DNA of 54,031 nucleotides, taken from assembly GCA_019637815.1 (NCBI GenBank), contig JAHBUZ010000026.1, positions 1 through 54,031 on the forward strand. Direction: 5' to 3'. Both the position numbers and the translations under genes were made by a program. The DNA comes from Chloroflexota bacterium. Lineage in GTDB: Bacteria; Chloroflexota; Limnocylindria; Limnocylindrales; CSP1-4. The notes below the pieces were generated by a model. The model saw nothing but the letters and a program-made list of their open reading frames with translations, had not been told where the DNA came from and searched no databases. This document shows positions 45,686 through 53,336 of this stretch, one piece after another. Within the stretch, counting starts at the first letter, position 1; each line of letters begins with the position of its first letter.

Positions 45686-45982
45686 GTGTTGCTCCATCAC
45701 GATCTCGCCCAGGTCATGGTCAGGGAACGGCTGCGCGACATCGCCGATGGGTCGCGTGCGCGGTCCCTCAAGGCCCGGCCCGGTCGCTTCAGCCGCCTTC
45801 GGCACCTGTTGAGCGCCCGAGGGCTCGGGGCGCCGGCAGCGGACCGGGCCGTGTCGCGTCGGACGGCGGATGGTGTCCGGCCCGGGACGCCGAGCGCCTC
45901 CCGCACGCGCCCTCGCCCGATCGTGGATCGCGTGTCACCAGCGTCAGGGGGTGCCCACGGTGGGCATCGGGTCAGCGGATGA
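45686..45982 (+). CDS. small basic protein of unknown function
   Basis: A 98-residue Arg-rich protein. The N-terminal half (LLHHDLAQVMVRERLRDIAD) is likely helical; the rest is Arg/Ser/Pro-rich and probably disordered. The start is well supported: AGGAGG (45673-45678) seven nt before GTG 45686. Small proteins with a similar 'RxRDI' N-terminal helix are common but uncharacterised in GC-rich bacteria. The last 39 bases overlap the end of the convergent WYL-regulator gene. Confidence 0.55.
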   Translation: MLLHHDLAQVMVRERLRDIADGSRARSLKARPGRFSRLRHLLSARGLGAPAADRAVSRRTADGVRPGTPSASRTRPRPIVDRVSPASGGAHGGHRVSG

Positions 45983-46963
45983 CGGGTCCGGCTGCGGGAG
46001 CGCTCCGTATCGCCGGAGCACGCGCCGTGAGCTGTCGATCACGCGCTGCCGCAGCTCGGGCGGACCCAGCACCTCCACCGCGTCGCCCAGCGCGAGGACG
46101 CGCCCGTGCACCTCGCGTGGCCACTCCACGGTCATCCGGATGCGCAGCCATCCGTCGTCATCGGGTTCATCGAGCCGCGTGGCGCCGCGGACGGTCTCCT
46201 CGCCCACGGCGTCCATCAGCCACGGCAGCCGGTCCGGGTCCACCCGGAGCGTCACCTCGAGTCGCTCGGCCGCCGCCTCGTATGCGGACGTGGTCTCGGT
46301 CCAGAAGGTCGCGAGGTCGAAGTCCGCGGGCCGCTGGAACGGATCCTCGGTGGGGACCACGTCGATGACGCGCGAGACGCGGTACGTCCGTGGCGCGCCA
46401 TCCACCAGCGCGACGAGATACCAGACCCCGCCCTTGATGACCAGGCCCAGGGGTGCCAGGAGCCGCTCCACCGAGCGGTCCCCACGGTCATACCGGATAC
46501 GGACCAGCCGGTCCTCCCAGACCGCCGTGGCGAGCGCCTGGAGATGTGGCACGGCCTCCGGGGACCGGAACCAGCCGGGGGCGTCGAGGTGGAACCGCTC
46601 GCCCAGTCGGGACGCACGCGAGCGGAGCTCGGGGGGCAGGGCGGCGAGGACCTTGAGCCGCGCCGCGGCGACCACCGTGCCCAGGCCGAGCTCCGCGGCG
46701 GGTCCGGGCAGCCCGGAGAGGAAGAGTGACTGTGCCTCGTCCGAGGTGAGCCCGGTGAGTCGCGTGCGGTATCCGTCCACGAGTCGGACCCCGCCGTGTG
46801 GCCCACGCTCGGTATAGACCGGCACGCCCGCCTCGCTGAGCGCCTCGATGTCCCGATAGACCGTTCGGACGGAGACCTCCAGCTCGTCGGCGAGCTCGCC
46901 CGCGGTCAGGTGGCCGCGCGTCTGGAGCAGCAACAGGATGGACAGGAGGCGTGAGGCTCGCAC
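45944..46963 (-). CDS. WYL-domain transcriptional regulator
   Basis: A 339-residue regulator. The N-terminal winged helix-turn-helix is RLLSILLLLQTRGHLTAGEL, then ADELEVSVRTVYRDIEALSE. The WYL ligand domain spans about 130-230 (PLGLVIKGGVWYLVALVDG and RTYRVSRVIDVVPTEDPF), followed by the WCX extension. GTG with GAGGAG upstream sets the start. WYL regulators often sense nucleic acid or small ligands and control DNA-damage or defence genes. No partner gene is obvious here; it may act on itself or on the genes around it. Confidence 0.93.
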   Translation of the reverse strand: MRASRLLSILLLLQTRGHLTAGELADELEVSVRTVYRDIEALSEAGVPVYTERGPHGGVRLVDGYRTRLTGLTSDEAQSLFLSGLPGPAAELGLGTVVAAARLKVLAALPPELRSRASRLGERFHLDAPGWFRSPEAVPHLQALATAVWEDRLVRIRYDRGDRSVERLLAPLGLVIKGGVWYLVALVDGAPRTYRVSRVIDVVPTEDPFQRPADFDLATFWTETTSAYEAAAERLEVTLRVDPDRLPWLMDAVGEETVRGATRLDEPDDDGWLRIRMTVEWPREVHGRVLALGDAVEVLGPPELRQRVIDSSRRVLRRYGALPQPDPSSADPMPTVGTP

Positions 46964-47161
46964 GCGTCGCTCCTCTGGTCAGGCGGGCATGGTGGAAGCG
47001 TCCCCCGGCCGCGCGCAGCCTACATCGACCGGACGATCCGTGTCAGGTACATGGACCGCCATGGCTGGCGCTCAGGCTCGCCGTGCGCCACCCTCGCGCC
47101 CGCTGCGGCTCCACGCCAGCCCGCCCGTCGACGGTCCCGCTCCCGTGGCAGTCGGCTCGCA

Positions 47162-47563
47162 TCAGCGAGCGACGAGGCGTGCCACGAGATCATCGAGCGT
47201 CGCTGCGGGATCGACGGTCAGACCCGTGTGCACCGCCGACGGCTGGACCAGCGTGCTGCTCGGCGCGACGATCCAGTGGAACCGCTCGGGCTGCTCGAGG
47301 AGCGCGAGTGGCCCGGCGTCCGCATCGCCGGCACACAATCGCGGCACCAGCTCCAGGTGGCGCCGGATCCGGGGCACGTCGGCAGCGGGCGCCATGGCCT
47401 GCAGGAGGGCCTCGTCCAGGAGCGTGATGGCAGCCAGGAACCGTGCCGGTCGACAGTGGAGCACCACGCCCGCATTCAGGCGCTCGCCTCGCTCGATGTC
47501 CGGCACCACCCGCAGGATGGCGTACTGGAAGGGCCAGCGGTCGCCGTCGGTTCCGTCAGACAT
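47162..47563 (-). CDS. DUF3037 protein
   Basis: A 133-residue protein: PFQYAILRVVPDIERGERLN and AGVVLHCRPARFLAA are the DUF3037 signature, followed by ITLLDEALLQAM and a helical end. The ATG at 47563 matches the family start. It lies 56 nt after a HipA-like kinase gene on the same strand. This pairing recurs in other bacteria and suggests a functional unit. Its biochemical role is unknown. Confidence 0.85.
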   Translation of the reverse strand: MSDGTDGDRWPFQYAILRVVPDIERGERLNAGVVLHCRPARFLAAITLLDEALLQAMAPAADVPRIRRHLELVPRLCAGDADAGPLALLEQPERFHWIVAPSSTLVQPSAVHTGLTVDPAATLDDLVARLVAR

Positions 47564-47619
47564 GGCTGACCATCGCCCGTGCCGACCAGCGGGCACTCGT
47601 TCGAGCGCGGTCGGCGGCG

Positions 47620-48471
47620 TCAGGCATCGGTGCGTGCCGCCGTGCGATCCCGACCGGGCGAACGGAGGCCATCCCGCGCGATGGCGAGTCGGGCTGCCTC
47701 CGCATCCGCGACGAATGGCCGTGGTGCGTCCAGCCGTCGATCGAGATAGTCCACGAACCGCTCGCGGGGCACGCTCAGCCAGTCGTCCGGGACGCGCGCG
47801 AGGATCCCCTCGAGCACCGTCCGGTCCAGCAGCGGCGCGAGGCGCTCGTCCGCGTCCTCGATCGATCCCGCGACCGGCAGGAGCACATGCTCGGCCGCCT
47901 GGGTGAACGGTCGACGCGCGTGCGCATCCGGATCACGCCAGGTGTGCTGGACGTACAGCGCGGCCCCATGGTCGATGAGCCAGGCACCATCGCCCCGGAC
48001 CAGGATGTTCGGGTTGCGGGGTGTCCGGTCGATGTTGGTGACGAGGGCGTCGAACCACACGATGTCCGCGGCGCGCGCCGGATCGGGTGGCTCGCTGACG
48101 CCCGGGCGATAGGGCAGGGCACCCGGCAGGAATCGGAGCGCGGCGTTGGTGCCCGGGCTCCGTTCGAGCAGCTCCCGGATCTCCGGGTCCGGCTCCGCCC
48201 GACCCAGGTCCGGTGTGACCTCGACCAAGGCGAGCTCCGGGATGGGCAGCCCGAGCACCTGGCCGATGGAACCCGCCACGACCTCGGCGATGAGGGCGCC
48301 CGGGCCCTGGCCGGCGCCACGGAACTTGACCACCCAGTCGCCATCGTCGGTGGCCACGACCGCCGGCAGCGAGCCGCCCTCGCGGAGCGGCGTGGCGTAG
48401 CGCGTGGCGATCCAGCGTGGCAGCGGGCCGAGGCCGGGACGGGACACCGGGCGCGATGGTGTGGTGGTCAT
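47620..48471 (-). CDS. HipA-like kinase
   Basis: A 283-residue member of the HipA/phosphatidylinositol-kinase-like superfamily: DGDWVVKFRGAGQGPGALIAE carries the ATP-binding Lys and phosphate loop, WFDALVTNIDRTPRNPNILV the catalytic loop (Asp, Asn) and WLIDHGAALYVQ the metal Asp. It is shorter than HipA toxins (about 440) and lacks their N-terminal domain, and no HipB-type antitoxin is nearby. It pairs with a DUF3037 gene downstream. The start ATG follows TAGACT by 8 nt without a ribosome binding site. Confidence 0.86.
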   Translation of the reverse strand: MTTTPSRPVSRPGLGPLPRWIATRYATPLREGGSLPAVVATDDGDWVVKFRGAGQGPGALIAEVVAGSIGQVLGLPIPELALVEVTPDLGRAEPDPEIRELLERSPGTNAALRFLPGALPYRPGVSEPPDPARAADIVWFDALVTNIDRTPRNPNILVRGDGAWLIDHGAALYVQHTWRDPDAHARRPFTQAAEHVLLPVAGSIEDADERLAPLLDRTVLEGILARVPDDWLSVPRERFVDYLDRRLDAPRPFVADAEAARLAIARDGLRSPGRDRTAARTDA

Positions 48472-48479
48472 CGCGCCCG

Positions 48480-48485
48480 AGTCTA
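48480..48485 (-). promoter_or_regulatory. candidate -10 hexamer TAGACT of the HipA-like/DUF3037 operon
   Basis: TAGACT on the minus strand lies 8 nt before ATG 48471. No ribosome binding site is seen, consistent with a leaderless mRNA. Confidence 0.4.
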
Positions 48486-48641
48486 CGGTGGACGTCCGCG
48501 GCCCGCGGGCCGGCTGCCAGAGCGGCCGAGCCGACCACGTCGACACCTGGTCGGGCCGAGGACCGCCCGGGACGCCAGCCGACCCATCGACGCCGACAGG
48601 CGGCCCGATGGCGCCGGGTCACCCCGACGCCGACGATGGCG

Positions 48642-49682
48642 CTACGGCGCCGGGTCGCCCACCACGATGGTGCCGACCTGGCCGAGGCCTGCGTGCAGCG
48701 CACACACGTACGCGAACGTCCCGGCGGTCGGGAAGGTCAGCGCGTACGCAGAGGGTGATCCGGGTCCCGCGTTGAGGAGACCCGAGTGCGCGGCGGCGGT
48801 GCCATCGTACGTCTCGCCGCCACTCGCGGGCACGAACGGATCGACGGACGTGGGTGCCTGTCCGGTCCGTGGGAAGGTCACCGTGTGCACGCCGCGCGCC
48901 GACCAGTGGACCGTGTCACCGGGCTGGATGGCGAGCTCGGCCGGCACGAACTCCAGCAGCTCCAGATAGCCTTCACCGCCGCCCGGCAGGATCGTGCCCA
49001 CCGTCGCGGCATCCGCGAAGATCCGCCAGGTCGTGGTGCCATCAGCGGCCGTGATGGACTCCACGGACGCCGTCCGCGCCTCGCGCAGCGTCTCCGTCTG
49101 CGCCAGGAGCGCCTCGGACGATGCCGCGCCCGCGGCGTCCGCCTCCGACTGGGTGGTCGCAGCGCCCTCGCCGGCAGCGAGCACCGTGACCTCACCGGAC
49201 ATGCCGGGATGGATCGGGCACAGGAACGTGAACGTCCCGGGCGTATCGAACAGGACCGTGGCGCTCGAGCCTTCGAACAGCAGACCGGTGTGCAGCAGGC
49301 CCGAGCCGTTCCAGATCGCGAGCCCCAGGTCGACCGGCGCGCCACCGGGCGTGCTGGTGATCGTCGGCCACCCGGAGGCCTCCCACTCGGTGGGCGGCTG
49401 CTCCGTGGGGCCCTCGCCGAACGTGACCATGTGCGGCTCGGGAGACGTGATCGTGAAGGTGATCGAGTCACCCACGTCGACGCGCACAGCGCCCGGCAGG
49501 AACGCCTGGACCGCGACGGTGCCGTCGCCGCCGCCGACCGCGATCCGGAGCGGCTCCTGTGCGGACGCCGTCTGTGACAACGCGAGCGCCGCCGCGATGG
49601 CGAGGCCGGAGGCGCCGGCCCCCAGGAGCACGGTGCGCATCACCGCGCGCGGTCCCGCGACCGCCATCGGAGTCGAGTGCAT
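48642..49682 (-). CDS. secreted protein with two cupredoxin domains
   Basis: A 346-residue exported copper protein. A signal peptide (about 14-37, ending SQTASAQ) is followed by cupredoxin domain 1, whose ligands are His in PHMVTF and Cys/His/Met in FLCPIHPGM. Domain 2 keeps His in VHTVTF and Cys/His in YVCALHAGL, but the axial Met is replaced by Leu. The start is set by GGAGG six nt before ATG. It is probably an extracellular electron-transfer or copper-binding protein. A repeat CGGATGTA (49700-49707 and 49714-49721, 14-bp period) just upstream could be an operator. Confidence 0.88.
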   Translation of the reverse strand: MHSTPMAVAGPRAVMRTVLLGAGASGLAIAAALALSQTASAQEPLRIAVGGGDGTVAVQAFLPGAVRVDVGDSITFTITSPEPHMVTFGEGPTEQPPTEWEASGWPTITSTPGGAPVDLGLAIWNGSGLLHTGLLFEGSSATVLFDTPGTFTFLCPIHPGMSGEVTVLAAGEGAATTQSEADAAGAASSEALLAQTETLREARTASVESITAADGTTTWRIFADAATVGTILPGGGEGYLELLEFVPAELAIQPGDTVHWSARGVHTVTFPRTGQAPTSVDPFVPASGGETYDGTAAAHSGLLNAGPGSPSAYALTFPTAGTFAYVCALHAGLGQVGTIVVGDPAP

Positions 49683-49809
49683 CGGAGACCTCCAGGACAC
49701 GGATGTACGTGGTCGGATGTATGGCGGACCGACCACACCCGGGGTCGGACGGGTCGATCCGGGCCGGATGCTAGGCCGCCCGGACCTCACCGGACATCCC
49801 CCGGACGGG

Positions 49810-50517
49810 TCAGGAGGGGACTAGTCCCCTCAGCCGCTGGAGCAGGACGTCGACCTTGGGCCACTCGGTGTCCAGGATGCGGAACCATGCGGTGTCGCGG
49901 TCGCGATCACGCACGATCATGTGGTGCTCCTGGATCCCCTCGAAGCGGAAGCCCATGCGCAGCGCGGCCGCGCGTGACCGCTCGTTGCGCGCATCGCACT
50001 TCCATTCGAGCCGGCGATAGCCGAGGCCGAACGCGTGGCGCAGCAACAGCCAGGTGGCCTCGGTGTTCGCGCCGGAGCGCTGGGCGAGCCTGCCGTACCA
50101 GATGTTGCCGAGCTCGATCTTGAGATGCTCCGGGTGGTTGGACATGAGGTTGGCCACGCCCACCAGCTGACCGGTCGTGCGGTGGAGGACGCTGAACGGC
50201 CGGCCATCCGGCGCCCCGTCCTGGAGGGACAGCCAGCGACCCAGCGCATCGGCATCGGCGAAGGGACCGGCGGACAGGTAGCGCCAGACGAGGAGCGCAG
50301 GGTCATAGGTGTCTGTGGCCAGCTCGCCGGCACGCATCGCACGACCGTCGGAGATCGCGTGGAGCGCCTCGAGGTCCGCGGGCAGCGAGAGCGGGCGCAG
50401 CTGGAACCGCGGTCCCTCCAGGGTCACCGCGTCCGGCTTGCGGGGCAGTCCCGCGCGACGCTCGAGGATCGCCGGGTCGAGCGGGTCGCCGAACGGATCG
50501 GTCGATGGTCGGGTCAT
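49810..50517 (-). CDS. GNAT-family N-acetyltransferase (RimJ/RimL-like)
   Basis: A 235-residue acetyltransferase. RFQLRPLSLPADLEALHAIS is the first strand and helix, GQLVGVANLMSNHPEHLKIE the core strands and ELGNIWYGRLAQRSGANTEA the acetyl-CoA pyrophosphate loop region. GYRRLEWKCDARNERSRAAA and LRMGFRFEG form the C-terminal motif. It resembles RimJ/RimL-type enzymes that acetylate protein N-termini or small molecules. TAGCCT lies 9 nt before the ATG. The target is unknown. Confidence 0.88.
   Translation of the reverse strand: MTRPSTDPFGDPLDPAILERRAGLPRKPDAVTLEGPRFQLRPLSLPADLEALHAISDGRAMRAGELATDTYDPALLVWRYLSAGPFADADALGRWLSLQDGAPDGRPFSVLHRTTGQLVGVANLMSNHPEHLKIELGNIWYGRLAQRSGANTEATWLLLRHAFGLGYRRLEWKCDARNERSRAAALRMGFRFEGIQEHHMIVRDRDRDTAWFRILDTEWPKVDVLLQRLRGLVPS
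49814..49831. repeat. 18-bp perfect palindrome at the 3' end of the GNAT gene
   Basis: GAGGGGACTAGTCCCCTC is perfectly self-complementary and overlaps the last codons of the acetyltransferase gene, about 130 bp upstream of the double-cupredoxin start. It could be a regulator site for the cupredoxin gene or a terminator-like element. Confidence 0.6.
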
Positions 50518-50763
50518 GGGGATCGGAGGCTACCAGCGCGCGAGCACTTCGGTGGTCGGCCGCGGCCCCCGGCCGCTGATCGCGCCCCGATGGCCGAACG
50601 CGCGATGGTCGGCCGCTCCCCCGATGGGTCGAACGCACCCGAGGGCCGGACACGCCCGGTGGTCGGGCAGGACCATGGTCCGGGTCCCGGCGGCGCTGCG
50701 GAGGGGTGACAGCACGCACCACGCTGCCCGAGGATGGGGTCGGAGTCGAGAGGGAGGCCATCC

Positions 50764-51606
50764 GTGTCACGTCGCCGCGCCACGCCGCGCATCCGCCGGG
50801 TCATCCGTGGCGTGTGTCTCACCGTCGCGCTCGCCCTCATCGGCCCGAGCGTCCCTGCCATGGCCCTGCGGCTAGCCGACATGCCGTCGACCGCTCCATC
50901 GACCTCGGTCACCAGCGATGCACGCCGGGTCTATCGCCGTCAGGGCATCGACGTCTCGCACTACCAGGGCCGGATCGGCTGGAAGGCGGTGCGCGCCGCA
51001 GGCATCCGGTTCGCGATCATCAAGGCCACCGAGGGCACCCACCTGGTCGACGAGTGGTATCCCCGGAACCATCGACGTGCCCGCGCCGTGGGCATCCTGA
51101 CGACGGCCTATCACTTCGCTCGCCCGAGCCTGGTGGGCACCGGCACGCGCCTCGCACGCATCCGCCGCGACGCCCGACAGGAGGCGGACTGGTTCCTGCG
51201 TCACGCCGACCTGCGTCGGGACGACCTCATCCCGGCCCTCGACCTGGAGCATTCGGGTGGCCTCAAGCCGTCCGAGCTGCGTGCCTGGACGCTCGCCTTC
51301 CTCGATCGGGTCCGGGCACGCACCGGCGTGCGGCCGATGATCTACAGCAACGCCGCGTTCTGGCGCGAGCACCTCGGCGACACGCGGCGCATCGCGGCGG
51401 CGGGCTACCGCGTGCTCTGGATCGCGCACTGGGGGACCCGCACACCGAGCCTGCCCGCGAAGCGCTGGGACGGGCACGGCTGGACGTTCTGGCAGTGGAC
51501 GGCGTTCGGGCGCCTGCCGGGCATCGTGGGCGACGTGGACCGCAACCACTACGTCTCGGAACGAGGGCTGCGGTCGCTGACGATCGAGCGTCAGCGTCGA
51601 CCCTGA
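50764..51606 (+). CDS. secreted GH25 lysozyme-like muramidase
   Basis: A 280-residue exported peptidoglycan hydrolase. A basic n-region (RRRATPRIRR) and hydrophobic stretch (about 18-34) form the signal. The glycoside hydrolase family 25 domain spans about 60-265: GIDVSHYQGRIGWKAV (Asp), IRFAIIKATEG, LIPALDLEHSG (catalytic Asp/Glu), PMIYSNAAFW and WTFWQWTAFG. GGGAGG six nt before GTG 50764 supports this start over an ATG 30 nt upstream. No separate cell-wall-binding domain is present. It is probably involved in wall turnover. Confidence 0.92.
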   Translation: MSRRRATPRIRRVIRGVCLTVALALIGPSVPAMALRLADMPSTAPSTSVTSDARRVYRRQGIDVSHYQGRIGWKAVRAAGIRFAIIKATEGTHLVDEWYPRNHRRARAVGILTTAYHFARPSLVGTGTRLARIRRDARQEADWFLRHADLRRDDLIPALDLEHSGGLKPSELRAWTLAFLDRVRARTGVRPMIYSNAAFWREHLGDTRRIAAAGYRVLWIAHWGTRTPSLPAKRWDGHGWTFWQWTAFGRLPGIVGDVDRNHYVSERGLRSLTIERQRRP

Positions 51607-51654
51607 CGCCCCGGCCGCGGAGCGGCGCGGTGGCGCGGGTGCCCGGACACGGTG

Positions 51655-51660
51655 TACCGT
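51655..51660 (+). promoter_or_regulatory. candidate -10 hexamer TACCGT of the ferritin gene
   Basis: TACCGT lies 72 nt before the ferritin GTG, and GGAGG (51722-51726) lies in between. No clear -35 box is visible. Confidence 0.33.
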
Positions 51661-51732
51661 CGGCCCTGCGACGCGACGCGTCGCTCCATGCCGCCCATCG
51701 TCATCCCGTCACCGCCCACACGGAGGCCCAAC

Positions 51733-52263
51733 GTGTCCAGGTTCACCGACGCGCTCGACGCGCACCTCGTCAACGAGTTCTCGGCATCCCAGCAGTACAT
51801 CGCCATCGCGGTCTGGTATGACGACCAGACGCTGCCGCAACTCGCCCGCCATTTCTACCGGCAGGCGGTCGAGGAGCGCAACCACGCGATGATCATCGTC
51901 CAGTACCTCATGGACGCCGAGGCGCACGTGACCATCCCGGGTGTGCCGGCACCGCGGCTGGAGTTCACGGACCCCATCGAGCCGGTGCGGCTCGCGCTGG
52001 AGCAGGAGAAGGAGGTCACGACCCAGATCGAGGCGTTGGCCCACATCGCGCGCGAGGAGGGCGACCTGGTCGGCGAGCAGTTCCTGGCCTGGTTCCTGCG
52101 GGAGCAGCGTGAGGAGATGGCGAGCATGGCGGACCTGCTGCGCACCGTGGAGCGCGCCGCGGAGACCAACATCCTGCTCGCGGAGGACTATCTCGCCCGC
52201 GAGTCCATCGGTGATGGTGGCGAGAGCGCGGATGCACCACCGGCGGCGGGCGGCGCCATCTGA
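51733..52263 (+). CDS. ferritin-like iron storage protein
   Basis: A 176-residue non-haem ferritin. Ferroxidase residues are visible: Glu15 (VNEFSASQQY), Glu48 and His51 (VEERNHAM), Glu90 or Glu94 (LEQEKEVT) and Gln125 (LREQREEM). It fits bacterial FtnA/BfrB-type 24-mers, with an acidic low-complexity end after about 158. GGAGG six nt before GTG 51733 decides the start. It stores iron and limits oxidative damage. A strong hairpin follows before the convergent PAC2 gene. Confidence 0.92.
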   Translation: MSRFTDALDAHLVNEFSASQQYIAIAVWYDDQTLPQLARHFYRQAVEERNHAMIIVQYLMDAEAHVTIPGVPAPRLEFTDPIEPVRLALEQEKEVTTQIEALAHIAREEGDLVGEQFLAWFLREQREEMASMADLLRTVERAAETNILLAEDYLARESIGDGGESADAPPAAGGAI

Positions 52264-52284
52264 GGCACGACCGACCGATCCTCG

Positions 52285-52312
52285 CGCGACCGGGACCCGG
52301 CGTCCCGGCGCG
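52285..52312. terminator. bidirectional GC hairpin after ferritin
   Basis: CCGGGAC (52290-52296) and GTCCCGG (52302-52308) pair around a 5-nt loop. The stem extends by CGCG/CGCG past a one-base bulge. It lies between the convergent ferritin and PAC2 genes. Confidence 0.6.
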
Positions 52313-52393
52313 CGGCGGTATCGAACGGGACGCTCGGGACGCGAGCAGGGACCCCGCCGCGCCTCGGTCAGCCGCCTGGCCCGCGACGACCGG

Positions 52394-53248
52394 TCAGCTG
52401 CCGCGCGGCTCCGATCCGGCACCCCGGTCACGCAGGAAGCGTTCGATCTCCGAGATGAGCTCCGTGCCGGACGGCAGCTTCGATTCGTCCGCCATGCCCT
52501 CCAGCCGCTCCACGTAGGCCCGCGTCGAGGCGTCCGCATCCGCGGCGGCATCCAGGCGCTCCCGGAGCTCCTTCGCCTCCACGGACAGGGTGCCCTGCGG
52601 CAACCGCACCCCGAGGTGCTTGCCGAGCACGGACAGCAGCTCCAGCGACGCTGCGGGGTACTCGCCCGAGACGTAGTGCGGGATCTGCGCGTAGTAGCCG
52701 ACCGCGGGCACGCCCGCCGCCGCGGCCGCCATGTCCAGCACCGAGATGCATGCCGAGGGCACCGTCATGGTGCCCACGGGGCCCGGCTCCACGTCCGCGC
52801 GCAGCTGGCCGAGACTCGATGCCGTGCCCAGGATGGTCACGGGTCGCGTGTGGGGCACCGCCGCCGGGATCGCACCGAGGCTGATCCACTCGCTCACCTC
52901 GAACGCGCGAGCCAGCTGCACCAGCTCGGCGGCGAGCTGACGCCAGCGGTAGTCCGGCTCTGGTCCCGTGAGCACGAGCACGTCCCGACCCTCGAACCGC
53001 CGATGCATGAGCCGCAGCTCCGGCCAGGTGAGGTCGGATGGACGACCATCGATGATCTCCAGCGTGGGTCGGCGCGCGCGGTAGTCGAACAGGCGGTCAC
53101 CGTCGAACGTCGCCACCTCCGACGCGTCCCGTGCGATGAGGTCGGCGGCCGTGGTCGCGCCGCTGCCGGCATCCACCCAGCCATCGAACGCGGCGACCAC
53201 GACGGGCGCATCGAGGTGCTGCGCGCCGGTCAGTCGGATGAGTGCCAT
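52394..53248 (-). CDS. PAC2-family protein
   Basis: A 284-residue protein of the PAC2 (proteasome assembly chaperone 2-like) family common in actinobacteria: VVVAAFDGWVDAGSGATTAA is the N-terminal signature, and VLVLTGPEPDYRWRQLAAEL, PHTRPVTILGTASS and VGYYAQIPHYVSGEYPAASL follow. The C-terminal 90 residues form a helical extension. The start is ATG 53248, 7 nt after TATCCT. No proteasome or Pup gene is in the window. The role in bacteria is unproven; an ATP-grasp link has been proposed for relatives. Confidence 0.88.
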   Translation of the reverse strand: MALIRLTGAQHLDAPVVVAAFDGWVDAGSGATTAADLIARDASEVATFDGDRLFDYRARRPTLEIIDGRPSDLTWPELRLMHRRFEGRDVLVLTGPEPDYRWRQLAAELVQLARAFEVSEWISLGAIPAAVPHTRPVTILGTASSLGQLRADVEPGPVGTMTVPSACISVLDMAAAAAGVPAVGYYAQIPHYVSGEYPAASLELLSVLGKHLGVRLPQGTLSVEAKELRERLDAAADADASTRAYVERLEGMADESKLPSGTELISEIERFLRDRGAGSEPRGS

Positions 53249-53255
53249 CGGTTGC

Positions 53256-53261
53256 AGGATA
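53256..53261 (-). promoter_or_regulatory. candidate -10 hexamer TATCCT for a leaderless PAC2 transcript
   Basis: TATCCT on the minus strand lies 7 nt before ATG 53248; no ribosome binding site is present. Confidence 0.45.
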
Positions 53262-53336
53262 CCCCGCACGCCGCTCGGCGGCCGGGCGTCCGGTCGTGAC
53301 GCCGGACCTGGGCCGGCTGATGCCTGGTCGCGGGCA

